Shown here: positions 41,852 through 52,643 of the stretch, piece by piece
Numbering within the stretch: the stretch's first letter is position 1
How the letters are laid out: each line of letters begins with the position of its first letter
From: Eurosta solidaginis
Taxonomy: Eukaryota; Arthropoda; Insecta; Diptera; Tephritidae
Reading direction: 5' to 3'
DNA length: 64,000 bases
Assembly: GCF_040869045.1 (NCBI RefSeq)
Contig: NC_090321.1
Coordinates: 78,897,183 to 78,961,182, forward strand
Notes under the pieces: model-generated
What the model was told of the DNA's origin: nothing
The model's database searches: none
The model's input: only the letters and a program-made list of their open reading frames with translations
Program-made: the position numbers and the translations under genes

Positions 41852-43997
41852 AAAGAAAGGGGTGTAAGAGGCGGTGGTTCCACAGTACAATTAAAGAGAT
41901 GGTTGGTGTCATGTGGGGACACATTGCAAGCGGGGCATACATTTTGTATGTCGGGGTTGATTCTGGGTATGTAAGAGTTTAACCTGTTACAGTATCCAGA
42001 ACGAAGTTGAGCTGGAGTGACTCGCGTTTCCCTGGGGAGTATGCGTTCCTCTTCCGCAAGTTTTGGGTACTGTTCCCCGAGTACTGGATTCACCGGGTAA
42101 TTCCCGGCATAAAGGTCCGACGCCTGTTTGTGGAGTTCACCAAGGACCTGCTTGTGTTTTTTTGCTTCATACGGCTGAGTTCTCAGGTGCCGTATTTCCT
42201 CAAAATACTGGAGATGACTCCTTAAGTCCCTAGGCGGTGCTGGCTCATCAATCAGATGTCTGTTCGGATGCCCAGGTTTCTGGGTATTCAACAGGAACTG
42301 TTTGGTTAGCATCTCATTTCTCTCCCTGATGGGGAGTATTCTCGCCTCATTATGTAGATGGTGTTCTGGGGACATAAGAAGACAGCCCGTGGCGGTTCTG
42401 AGCGCTTTTTTGGCAGGCCTGTAGCTTCTTCTAGTGGGTAGTGTTTAGGCTTGGCGACCATATAGGGGACGCGTAGCACTCAAACGGCTGGCAAACTGCT
42501 TTGTATGTAGTAATGAGCGTTTCTTTGTCTTTCCCCCAAGTACTGCCAGCAAGGGATTTGAGGATTTTATTAAGGCTCTGGATTTTCGGAACAATTGCGG
42601 CTGCGTGCTCACCAAAATGTAGATCGTTATCAAACGCCACACCCAAGATCTTAGGGTGTAGGACAGTCGGTAGCGTAGTGCCATCGACGTGGATGTTCAA
42701 AATTGTCGACATTTGGGACGTCCAGGTTGTAAATAGGGTCGCGGATGATTTAGTGATAATGCCAGGTTTTACGAGGCGAAAAAACTGGAGAGATCAGGGA
42801 GGTAGCCATTTATTTTGTTGCAAAGCTCATCGATCTTTGGGCACCCATATAATTTGCGGTCCACCTTTTAAGACATGGGGGAAGGGTAGACTCTTCCAAG
42901 TCTTGCAGTAACGTGCCATGGTTGACCGTATCAAAAGCTTTCGATAGGTCTAGCGCTACGAGTACTGTTCTATGGTGGGGCTTCTGATTTAAACCACAAT
43001 TTATCTGGGTGCTAATGGCATTCAGCGCGGTGGTGGTGCTGTGGAGTTTTCTAAAGCCATGCTGATGACAGGCTAGCTGCAAATTTGCTTTGAAGTGGGG
43101 GAGCAAAATGGCTTCAAGCGTCTTGGCTACTGCCGATAGGAGAGATATCGGGCGATATGACTCTCCTATGTTAACTGGTTTCCCAGGCTTTAGTAGCGGT
43201 ACCACCTTGGCCATTTTCCATTTTTCGGGTATGACAAAGGTGGAAAGAGACAGGTTGAAGACATGTGCTAAATATTTGAAACCTTCTTTCCCTAGGCTTT
43301 TAAACATCGGCATGACTATGCCGTCTGGACCCACTGATTTGGATGGTTTAGCATGACCGATGGCATCCTCAACCTCTTTGGCGGTGATGGTAATTGGTGA
43401 CGCGCTGAACTTATATTTACGTGCGTGTCTGTTGGCCCTCCGTCTATTTTTGTCGACCGTAGAATGCATTATGTATTGTCGGCAGAAAGCGCTCGCGCAT
43501 TTTTTCGCATCCGACAGCACTTTGTCGCCAAAGGCGATGGAAACTTTGTCATTGTGCCTAGACGGATTCGATAGGGACTTTACAGTGGACCAAAGTTTAC
43601 CTACACCGGCAGAGAGGTTACAACCGCTTAGGTGCTCCTCCCACTTCGCCCGCTTGTGTTCATCCACAAGCAATCTGATGCGTTGGTTTATATCCCTTAT
43701 TTGTGGGTCGCCGGGATCGAGCTGTCTTATAAGGTCACGTTCCCTCGCTAAACTTGCGGCCTCCGCCGGAAAGTGGGGCCAAATTTCGGGAATTCTACCG
43801 GCGGGGATGAAACGAGCCGAGGCGGTTTCAATGACCTTGCGGAAAGCACGCTCCCCTTGGCGGGCATCAGTTGGGATAGGGAGGGCAGCAAAGCGGCTGT
43901 CTGTAAAGGATTTGTATTCGTCCCACTTTCCTTTTTTAAAGTTAATGAAAGTGCGTTTTTCCGCTACGATGAAGTCGGCGGGACGCTCGAGCGAAAT
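41852..43997 (-). pseudogene. CR1/Jockey-like LINE, reverse transcriptase and C-terminus
   Basis: RT motifs on the minus strand: AKPSKSVGPDGIVMPMFK (about 43320), KMAKVVPLLKPGKP, SYRPISLLSAVAKTLEAILL (about 43150), HQHGFRKLHSTTTALNAI and LVALDLSKAFDTVNHGTLLQ (motif A, about 42930). Immediately after, about 65 codons holding motif B and the catalytic YADD are deleted; text resumes with INGYL near 42805. The thumb (LPTVLHPKILGVAFDN, SLAGSTWGKDKETL) and a C-terminal finger CPACNVSPHDTNHLFNC (about 41910-41960) remain, with several frame changes. Loss of YADD makes this copy inactive. Confidence 0.87.
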
Positions 43998-44395
43998 AAG
44001 TAATGTATAATGTATAATGTAATGTATTTATTTATTACGGCTTTCCTAAGCCTAACTTAAATCTATTTTACATGTTTATAATTGTCTTCTGGACTATGCA
44101 ATCTAGAATAGTTACATCTATGTCCTACCTTGGAGTACTATGGATGGGAGACTTCCAGATCATGCGAACAAAGCGTTGCGATTATGTAGTATGTAGGCAT
44201 TTTACGCATGTTAGTAAAGCGCGAAGGCAACATCTGCACGGCGATGCACTGAGTTAATCGAGTGATGCGTTTCAGTATGTGCTTCGGCAATCTTTTTTGT
44301 ATGCGCACAAGAGCTTGGAAGTCTTGGCGCTACACAGCAGTATAGTTTCGCTGCACTTCTATCGATGCTATGGAAGTCCGCCTGTCCAGCACTAA
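43998..44395. mobile_element. About 400-bp foreign insertion in the LINE endonuclease
   Basis: The LINE frame breaks after LERP (about 43998) and resumes with ASDHLP near 44450. The insert on the minus strand ends with AATAAATAAATACATTACAT, like a processed 3' end. Its family was not recognised. GTATAATGTATAATGTAATG tandem repeats occupy its left edge. Confidence 0.6.
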
Positions 44396-45362
44396 ATTGG
44401 TAGTGTTCTGCAATAATTGTACAATTGTATAGGCAGGTGGTCGGATGCCAATTTAACCATCGGCTGCCAGTAGACGCAGTTTACGAGTTCTGCGCTCACG
44501 ATTGAAATATCCGGCGAACTGTGACCGCTTCCTACCATACGTGTGGGGCGTCTCCGTTTATAGTGCAGAACGTCGTTTCTTCTATTTGATCCGCTAGAAT
44601 CTCACCCCTAATGTCCACCTGCAAGTTTGAATGCCATAGATCGTGATGGGAATTGAAATCGCCTAAGATAATGCGATTGTTTCCAGTGAGTACGCCGCTG
44701 ATATCAGGGCGGTATCCACTGGGGCAACAGGTGACAGGAGGGATGTAGATGTTGATGATTTCTAGATTTGCATCGCCTGACCGGACAGATAATCCTTGAC
44801 GTTCTAAGACACTGCCCCTGCGGTCGATCTCGGGATCAAATATATGATATTGCACAGTGTGCTGTATGATAAACGCGAGGCCGCCTCCATTTCCGCTCTC
44901 TCGATCTTTTCTGTGGACATTATACGCAGAACAGGTCTGCAATGCAGATCTTGCTGTGAGTTTAGTCTCTTGAATCGCAGCAATGCGGATGTTGTGCCGC
45001 TTCATGAAGTCGACTATCTCCGTGATCTTCCCAGTTAGTCCATTACAGTTTAACTGCAGAATTCTGAAGTGCGTAGTGGGAGACATCGTCACTCTGGGAG
45101 TAAGTGACGGGTGACTATACGCCTGGGTTGTGGAAGCCCAGAACTCGATTGCTGTTGAGGCCCTGGGACTAGACGTCCTTGGGTAGGCATTGGGGTACCC
45201 GGTGTTTTTGGGTATGAGGCCTGGCAACATGGCGCAATGAAACCCGTCGGGGGGTTGCCGTCGCGGAGACCAGAACATCAAGGAAAGTGGCACCGTCCAT
45301 GGCAGGAGCTGCATTGGGCGGATGTCGCAAACGTATATATTCTGTGCTGGCAAACGGTGCAA
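44396..45362 (-). pseudogene. CR1/Jockey-like LINE, APE endonuclease
   Basis: Motifs: FRILQLNCNGLTGKITEIVD (about 45065), IRIAAIQETKLT (about 44985), GNGGGLAFIIQHTVQYHIFD (about 44890), LEIINIYIPPVTCCPSGY and RIILGDFNSHHDLWHSN (about 44670). One extra base near 44540 shifts the frame; VNCVYWQPMVKLASDHLP then reads on to the insertion. Upstream is a Pro-rich linker (45397-45648). Confidence 0.87.
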
Positions 45363-45396
45363 AGGGAGGTAGGGACCAAGAGTATGTTTGCCTGAC

Positions 45397-46043
45397 CTAC
45401 AGAATTGCTGCCGGAAAAGAGGGAGGAAGAAGACGGGGGCAGGGGCTGATGCTCGACATTGCTCCCGACTCTACTACGGAGATTGTAGGTATGAGTGGGA
45501 GCAGCCGTGTGAGTTGGTGGCGCCGTGGGGCGCGTGCAACAGCGGGTACTTGTTGTGGCTTGCTGGAGCGGGGCTGCTGGAAGGTAGCGGGGGGCGCTGG
45601 GGCGCAGACTACGGGACGTCCTAGAACGTGAACATCAAGGAGCCACAAAAGATTTATAAAAGTTACGTGGACGTCTGGTTTTGGGGTCTAGCCCAGAACA
45701 ACCTGTCCGATGCAACCATCCCTTACACGAGACACACTGACAAGAGTATGACCGTCCTAAAAAGATTCTTTTCCGGCATCCATTTCTCTGGACCGGGGTC
45801 AGGAGATGGACCCGGAATGGGTTCGATACCTTCCCGGAGCAAGAGAATATGGAGCAGTCCCGCTGCAAGGAGCTGCTGGGAGGATGACAATTTGTGGGAG
45901 GGACGCAACAAATTAATGGCAGTCCTTGGTCGGGGAAAATCCCGAGTCGCTCCGGTACATAAAACCGGCGGCCTTGGGAAGCGAACACACGCTTCATTCA
46001 CATATGTAGATACATTTTGGGTCTTGTGACAGTATATCGTCAA
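45397..46043 (-). pseudogene. CR1/Jockey-like LINE, N-terminal 2A-like segment, zinc finger and Pro-rich linker
   Basis: A hydrophobic LLHILLL run is followed by GIEPIPGP (45807-45830), one change away from the 2A-type GxExNPGP core, then SPDPGP. In another frame CQCVSCKGWLHRTGC (about 45690-45740) is a PHD-like finger. A Pro/Ala-rich linker leads to the endonuclease. Frames 45723-46043, 45635-45997 and 45397-45648 differ, so at least two small indels are present. 2A-like sequences near the N-terminus are known in several CR1-group LINEs. Confidence 0.7.
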
Positions 46044-46735
46044 TCGCTAGTTTTCGTATTACATTTTTCTTATAAGCCTTACATAATAGGTCATAGTACA
46101 GCATATAGTAGGTACTTCACTATGAGACCTTATTTGTATGTAATATTCTACACAATGTCTTATAATAATGCCTTATGTAAGCCTTATTTTATTTATTTAT
46201 TCATCTCTTAAATAAACCTTAAATAAACGATGAACAGAAAAATAAGGAGTGTTATAAGAAATACGCCATACAAATAATATTCCTTATAAAATTAAAGCCT
46301 GATGTCATAATCATATCCTCTTGGCCAAATATGAAATCAAATAAGCCTTATTTGCGTTCCAAACGTTTTTGTGTACAAAGTAAGTTGTATATGGAAAGTG
46401 GATATTTGTCTGCATGTGGACAGCCTTATTAGTCATTGTTTCCCTGCAAAAACGCTCCACGTCATTTGACTAGTCATTTGACCGTCATTGTGCGGTCACG
46501 GCCCTTGTTAAATTTTAGTCACGTTTGCACTAGCGAGAGTAGACTTTTTACATTTTTTTCCCATTTCGTACCTATATATGTGATTGTGCATTCCGCTCCC
46601 ACTTATAGGATGTGGGCATAGTACTGTGCTGCTCACACACACGTCACAATGCTCGTCAAATGGCGGTCATATTCTCCGTCATTTCACTCTACATTTTCGA
46701 GTCATTTGACAATCAATTTTACTGCGGTTTTACCA
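46044..46735. other. Non-coding flank of the inverted-repeat arm
   Basis: AT-rich DNA with repeated CCTTATNNRAGCCTTAT-like text (46070-46330). CCCTGCAAAAACGCTCC at 46442 resembles the ends of MITE family A and may mark an element boundary. GTCATTTGAC repeats occur at 46459-46485 and near 46700. The arm homology could extend here, but its partner lies beyond the window. Confidence 0.4.
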
Positions 46736-46867
46736 TTTATATAACCGCCATATAACATGAATTTTACCTGCAGATTTACTTTACCTGGAGCAGCCATATG
46801 AATAAAATATTAACCAAAAAAATTGAATTTTCAATATTTATTTTTAAATATAATAACCAAACTTAAC

Positions 46868-46871
46868 ATAT
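46868..46871. repeat. ATAT target duplication (left) of the gypsy element
   Basis: ATAT at 46868-46871 and 50749-50752 directly abut the two LTR ends. Confidence 0.85.
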
Positions 46872-47542
46872 TGTAACGAATTTACTTGCAAATCCTCTTA
46901 TTTGCAATCCTCTGCTAAGTTCGAATCACTAAACTGTTGAATAAATAACTCCAATATTGAATGATGGAAAAATGGCCTTTATTAAGTACTTCACAATAAC
47001 ACTCAAACTGTGCAACGAATAGCTTAATAACCAAACTGATATCTTAAAGGAAACTGACTTTCAAAATAATAGTGCTATTGCTCGCTAGATATCGTCTTAC
47101 TCGTAACTGCTTGACAATTCAAATCAAACTGAATTACTTCTTACTCGCTGGCGCCGCTTTTATAGTTTACGCTGCATACTTCTAGGCTCTTCGATTTCCA
47201 GAAGTTACTAGTTGTTTCGGCTACAAAATCGCCAGCCACAACTACGTGCATAAATTATTGCTCACTCTTGTGACAACTCAGATAAGGTATATGCATGTGT
47301 TTGTAGTTTACAGTCTCCCGCACACACATAAGCGTATAAGTAAATTCATCGGTGTGTGACATCTCATCTCTTGCTGCCTTGTATGTAAATGTTGCTCATT
47401 GGAATGTGTACATATGTGTAGACGCAATTATTTATTCGTTTAAGTAGATACATAATGATTGAATTATTGATGTGCATTCACGTCACTGCTTAGATCGGCT
47501 TAGAGCTGGCAGCACTCCTTAGTTTTGCTAATATTCGTAACA
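46872..47542 (-). repeat. 3' LTR of the SAP-Gag gypsy element
   Basis: A 671-bp LTR differing from the 5' LTR at only a handful of visible positions (for example TTACTTGC vs TTCTGC, AGATATCG vs AGTATCG). That suggests a recent insertion. Confidence 0.95.
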
Positions 47543-47553
47543 CTGCCCTCCAC

Positions 47554-50028
47554 CTAAGTCTGATCGTCCCGATCAGACAAATCTCTCGATCTAAACGCTG
47601 CTAGCATCGCCAAATGTACCACTCTTCTACTCCGTGGTATCTCAATGCTTTGTATGCGGTAGATGGTATCACTGAACTTCTTCACAATCTTGTACGGGCC
47701 TTCCCAACTGCACCGAAATTTGGATGGAACAACTTTCCGCCGGTGAGGGTTGTATAACAGTACCAAATCTCCCGCCAAGAAACTTTTCGAATTATTGTTC
47801 TCATGGTACCTGCGTTTCATCGTACCACTCAATACCCTGGTTCGTTCCTTTACACTCTGTTGTTTGGCCGATGAACTACTTCGTAGAGCTTGCGCTGGAC
47901 GGATTTGCTTTGCATAATCAGTATCGTTCCCACGTTTCCCCACAGTAGTGCGCTCTGGATTGAAACTACCCTCGCATTCCTTCTCGAAAATTCGTTGCTT
48001 CATTTTCCTGCGTCTTTTAGGTTTTGTCAATGCCAGTGTTTCTCTCGCAGGTACTTTTGATTTTGATTTATTTGGCCCATTCGATCTATCAACCTTTGCC
48101 TTCGACTTCCGTGGCCTTTGTCGAGTCTTCTCCACCAGTACCCAATTACTGCTGAACCCTTTTTCCAAACTAAAGTTAAGTGGCACATCTTGGTTCTCAT
48201 AACGCATCACCCTTCTCTGCATATCGATCTTGATGTCATGGTCAACCAAGAAATCTACTCCCAATATAACTTCATCAACAATCTCCGCCACAACAAATTT
48301 GTGTAGGACCATGACCTTCCCAATCAATACTTCACATATCACTTCTCCCTGAACTTGGTTATACTCGCCAGTGACCGTACGCAACTTTGCTCCAGGTAAC
48401 GGTTTTACTCTCCTGTTGACCAAGTCAGATCGGATCAAGGAATGAGATGCGCCCGTATCTACAGTCAGTATTCGTTCGTTGCCATCCACATTCCCTCTGA
48501 CGGTAAGACTGCTCGATTTTCTACCAATTTGCGACACAGATATCACAGGGCATTCAATAGCTGGATCTAACTCTCTACCTCTTACTCGCTCTTGCTCATC
48601 TCCTCCAGCTTTGCGTTTACGCCCACCCAAATTGTTGGAACTATTAAGGCCAAGATCGCAATGACGTGCAATGTGACCGGACTTCCCGCATTTGAAGCAT
48701 TTAATAACTTTTTCACTCCGCTTTTGCGATCCTTTCAGCGCCTCCAATATTGCGTCTACCCACTCTGGCCTTTCTACTTCCACACGGCGTGCTTTGAAAA
48801 CTGGCTTACACAGAAGCGACGCTGTTTCTTGAATCAGAGCTTGTGACACCGTTTCTGCGAATGTTGGCTTTGGGTTTGCGTATGTAGCTCGCTTTGTTTC
48901 GACGTCTCGTATGCCATTTACAAAGCTCTGAATCTTCACTCTTTCCGTGTATTCCACGGGTGCATCCGCATTTGCAAGATGAGCCAATCTTTCAATGTCA
49001 GAAGCAAACTCCTGCAAGGTCTCGTTAGCTTTTTGGTAGCGGTTTTGCAATTCTATTTGAAATATCTGTTTCCTGTGTTCGCTTCCGTATCGCCGTTCTA
49101 CAGCAGCCATCAATGCGTCATAACTGTTCCGTTCGTATTCTGGAATAGTCTGTAAGATTTCGGCAGCTGGTCCTTTCAATGCTACGAAGAGTGCGGCAAC
49201 TTTATCTTCCACATTCCAGTTGTTCACTGCTGCGGTCTTCTCAAACTGTAGCTTAAAGACCTGGAAAGGAACAGAACCGTCAAAGGATGGTGTTTTTACC
49301 TTTGAATTACTCGCTGAAACTGCAGGACGATTTAATTGTAACTGCTCCATACGACCCTTCAAATCATCGACTTCTGCCTGAAATTGAGCGATTTTTGCAT
49401 CCTGCGCTTCCAGCTTTGATGTTACCCTTGCTTCCTGTGCTTCTAACTGTGAAGACATTTGTGCCACCTGCAATGATAAGCGCTCCTCTTGTTCTTCCAT
49501 CTTTGATGTTATGCGTGTCTCCTGCGATTCCAGTTGGGATGCCATATATGTCTTCTGTTCTTCCAATTGCATTTCCATCTTGGATGTAATCTGTGTCGAC
49601 ATTTCTGACATTCGCGTTTCTTGTGCTTCAATCTTCGATGTTATTCGTGTCTCTTGGGATTCCAGTTGTGATGCCATATATGTCTTCTGTTCTTCCATCT
49701 TGGATGTTATACGGTTCTCCTGCGATTCCATATATGTCTGCTGTTCTGCCAGTTGAGATGACACTGTCGATGTTAGAGCAGATATTGCAGCTAAAATCAT
49801 GTTCAAGTCTGTACTGGTAACCGTCTGCGATGTTTCGTTCTTCTCTTCAATTTTTGTTGTCTCCTCGCCATCAAGATGAAAGACATGCTCTTCCACATCA
49901 ATTCCTTCTGCTTCCATTGCTTCTCGTAGCCGTGCCTGAAGTTCGAGTTTAACGCCGCTTGTATTCAATCCACGGCTCTCCAACTCCTTCTTCAGTTGCG
50001 GGATCTTCAATTCACTTAACTTTGCCAT
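47554..50028 (-). CDS. Gypsy Gag-protease with integrase tail, single 824-codon frame (SAP domain, no RT)
   Basis: One unbroken minus-strand frame. Residues 1-40 form a SAP-like motif (LKKELESRGLNTSGVKLELQ). Residues about 95-235 are a coiled coil of repeated EEQKTYMASQLESQETRIT units. A Gag capsid-like region lies at about 245-430. A zinc knuckle CFKCGKSGHIARHC follows near 444 and an aspartic protease with VDTGASHSLIRSDLV near 520. After the protease (VLVEKTRQRPRK, about 630) the text jumps to a basic region and the extreme integrase tail (GDLVLLYNPHRRK, CSWEGPYKIV). RT, RNase H and the integrase core are absent without breaking the frame. Such Gag-only derivatives depend on a related element for enzymes; the protein could also have been kept for another role. 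The ATG at 50028 lies 52 bp from the LTR. Confidence 0.9.
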   Translation of the reverse strand: MAKLSELKIPQLKKELESRGLNTSGVKLELQARLREAMEAEGIDVEEHVFHLDGEETTKIEEKNETSQTVTSTDLNMILAAISALTSTVSSQLAEQQTYMESQENRITSKMEEQKTYMASQLESQETRITSKIEAQETRMSEMSTQITSKMEMQLEEQKTYMASQLESQETRITSKMEEQEERLSLQVAQMSSQLEAQEARVTSKLEAQDAKIAQFQAEVDDLKGRMEQLQLNRPAVSASNSKVKTPSFDGSVPFQVFKLQFEKTAAVNNWNVEDKVAALFVALKGPAAEILQTIPEYERNSYDALMAAVERRYGSEHRKQIFQIELQNRYQKANETLQEFASDIERLAHLANADAPVEYTERVKIQSFVNGIRDVETKRATYANPKPTFAETVSQALIQETASLLCKPVFKARRVEVERPEWVDAILEALKGSQKRSEKVIKCFKCGKSGHIARHCDLGLNSSNNLGGRKRKAGGDEQERVRGRELDPAIECPVISVSQIGRKSSSLTVRGNVDGNERILTVDTGASHSLIRSDLVNRRVKPLPGAKLRTVTGEYNQVQGEVICEVLIGKVMVLHKFVVAEIVDEVILGVDFLVDHDIKIDMQRRVMRYENQDVPLNFSLEKGFSSNWVLVEKTRQRPRKSKAKVDRSNGPNKSKSKVPARETLALTKPKRRRKMKQRIFEKECEGSFNPERTTVGKRGNDTDYAKQIRPAQALRSSSSAKQQSVKERTRVLSGTMKRRYHENNNSKSFLAGDLVLLYNPHRRKVVPSKFRCSWEGPYKIVKKFSDTIYRIQSIEIPRSRRVVHLAMLAAFRSRDLSDRDDQT

Positions 50029-50060
50029 GTCCTTGTTGTCCTCTAGAATTTATTCAACAA

Positions 50061-50077
50061 TTCCTCTTCTGACACCA
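50061..50077 (-). other. Primer binding site of the gypsy element
   Basis: The minus strand reads TGGTGTCAGAAGAGGAA two bases after the 5' LTR. The leading TGG fits the CCA end of a tRNA; the rest suggests a leucine-type tRNA, which is an unverified guess. Confidence 0.75.
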
Positions 50078-50079
50078 AT

Positions 50080-50748
50080 TGTAACGAATTTTCTGCAAAT
50101 CCTCTTATTTGCAATCCTCTGCTAAGTTCGAATCACTAAACTGTTGAATAAATAACTCCAATATTGAATGATGGAAAAATTGCCTTTATTAAGTACTTCA
50201 CAATAACACTCAAACTGTGCAACGAATAGCTTAATAACCAAACTGATATCTTAAAGGAAACTGACTTTCAAAATAATAGTGCTATTGCTCGCTAGTATCG
50301 TCTTACTCGTAACTGCTTGACAATTCAAATCAAACTGAATTACTTCTTACTCGCTGGCGCCGCTTTTATAGTTTACGCTGCATACTTCTAGGCTCTTCGA
50401 TTTCCAGAAGTTACTAGTTGTTTCGGCTACAAAATCGCCAGCCACAACTACGTGCATAAATTATTGCTCACTCTTGTGACAACTCAGATAAGGTATATGC
50501 ATGTGTTTGTAGTTTACAGTCTCCCGCACACACATAAGCGTATAAGTAAATTCATCGGTGTGTGACATCTCATCTCTTGCTGCCTTGTATGTAAATGTTG
50601 CTCGTTGGAATGTGTACATATGTGTAGACGCAATTATTTATTCGTTTAAGTAGATACATAATGATTGAATTATTGATGTGCATTCACGTCACTGCTTAGA
50701 TCGGCTTAGAGCTGGCAGCACTCCTTAGTTTTGCTAATATTCGTAACA
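50080..50748 (-). repeat. 5' LTR of the SAP-Gag gypsy element
   Basis: A 669-bp LTR, reverse complement of the 2155-2826 LTR with roughly 96% identity by eye. Confidence 0.95.
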
Positions 50749-51194
50749 ATATGATATAAACATTTATTTAAAGCATATCATTAGATTTAGTAATTTTTTC
50801 CAAATAAAGAATATATGAGGCCCCTAGATGCAAAACCAGATATGTTCTAAAAACCGTTATTGAAAATTCATAGCAATTTTAAAAATTTCAGCTTATTTGT
50901 GCTTTTCTAAGTTTTAAATATCATGGATTCATCTGGTTTTGCATCTTGGAGCCTCATATACACATGAAATTGCAACTTAAATTAATACATTTAATACAAA
51001 AAGGCAGTAAGTACTTTAATAATAACATAAAAGTATATTAATTGCTTTGAGCTATATTGCTGCTGCAGCTAACTTTATATTTGGACAATTCAGAAGTGTG
51101 TTATATTCATGTAAAATTTGAGTTGTTTACATGGTTTCGAATACAAAATTTGATTATTTGAATCAATTAAAGTCTACACCTTAAAGCTAAGTAG

Positions 51195-52000
51195 AAATTC
51201 AGATTAGATTTACTCTTGTTTTCAAATCAAGAATATTCAAAGGTGTCGTGGAATCGGATTGCTGTCGTAATGGAATTTGAAAGTAATAAAGTAAAGTAAA
51301 ATATGAATTTAAAAATGTAGGACTAGTTATTGAGTCAGATTCATTATTGTTCTAAATCTAATCATTCAAGCAATAATTCTGCAACCCTTAGCAGGAGTAT
51401 TGATTGGTTTCAAATCTAATTCCAACAGCAATCGTATCACGACATACCTTATTATATATGTACATGAACTTGTAACTTAAATTAATACAGTTCATATGAA
51501 GGAAAGTAAGTATTTTAATAATAAATAAACTCACCTTATTGGTTTTTATTTTCCAATTGAAATCTTTTCCAAGCGAACAGAAAATAATTTTAAGCTTTGG
51601 AAAAGACTCCAATTATTTGAATCAATTTAAATCAACAACAGATTAGATTTACTCTTTTTTTCAGATCAAGAATATTCAAAGCTGTCGTGGAATCCGATTG
51701 CTGTCGTACTTGAATTTTAAAGTAATAAAGTAAAGTAAAATATGAATTTAAAAATTTAGGACTAGTAATTGAGTCAGACTTATTATTGTTCTAAATTCAA
51801 TCATTCAAGCAATAATTCTGCAACCCTTAGCAGGAGTATTGATTGGTTTCAAATCTAATTCCAACAGCAATTGTATCACGGCATACCTTATTATATATGT
51901 ACATGAAATTGTAACTTAAATTAATACAGTTGATATAAAGAAAAGTAAGTATTTTAATAATAACATAAAAAATATATTAATTGCTTTGAGCTATATTACT
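51195..52000. repeat. Direct duplication of about 440 bp inside the left arm
   Basis: GCAACCCTTAGCAGGAGTAT occurs at 51381 and 51820. Surrounding text (TCAAGAATATTCAAAG, AAAGTAATAAAGTAAAGTAA) repeats with it. The right arm has the matching pair near 63097 and 63501, so the duplication predates the arm duplication. Confidence 0.85.
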
Positions 52001-52459
52001 GCAGCGTCATTTAAGTGGCCAGCACTGTACATAGCAAATCATTGTTATATTACAATATATTATATTTATAATAATTAAATGCTTACAAAGCTTAAGCTTT
52101 TTTTGTTTTAAATTTACTGTCAAAATGAAATTTTAATAAATATCACACTTCAAACGCCGCCGCAACAACTTACACTAAACCAGTAAAAGAATGCGTAATC
52201 CTTTTTCATGCTCAAACAAAAATTGTTTAAGCTTTCGCTGCGGCAGTCAAACGTTCTGTCATGTTGTTGATCATTAAATAGCCATTGATTGTTGATGTTC
52301 ATGTAATAGCCATTGGTGGGAATTGAATTTCGTCATAAAGTAGCGAAGGCTCGGTTCTGCGCAAGCACATCGCTTATCTGTGTTAACAAACGATATGATG
52401 ATATGATGATATTGGGTATTTGAGCCGTAGACGCAATGGCAGATATTTTGATTCTTTTT
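52001..52459. other. Arm-specific non-coding block
   Basis: No homolog was seen in the right arm for 52010-52340. A short ATGATGATATGATGATATTG repeat lies near 52395-52415. Confidence 0.5.
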
Positions 52460-52643
52460 TTAGTGTAACATTTGTAAACAGTTGGGTTTCTCTGCTGTCG
52501 CCATCACCTCTAGAGAGCTATTGAAGAAACGCTCGACCAAGATAATATGTTGCGATTTACGCGCATAGATTTCTTCCACCTTATCACAGTTATTGATGGA
52601 GAAAATGCGAAAGCCATATTTACCATCCAATACGGAAATGGAA
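52460..52643 (-). pseudogene. Atg18a/WIPI2-like exon fragment (left arm)
   Basis: After the acceptor TTCTTCGTCTACAG the minus strand encodes SISVLDGKYGFRIFSINNCD, KVEEIYARKSQHIILVERFF and NSSLEVMATAEKPNCLQMLH. This matches the second blade region of the WD-repeat PROPPIN Atg18a, which binds PI3P in autophagy. A TAA at 52460-52462 interrupts where the family continues with FKK. No other exons are on this side in order. Confidence 0.72.

Noticed and set aside
43360..44010. 216-codon plus-strand frame
   Set aside because: Antisense to the LINE endonuclease-RT linker on the minus strand; no domain in this reading.
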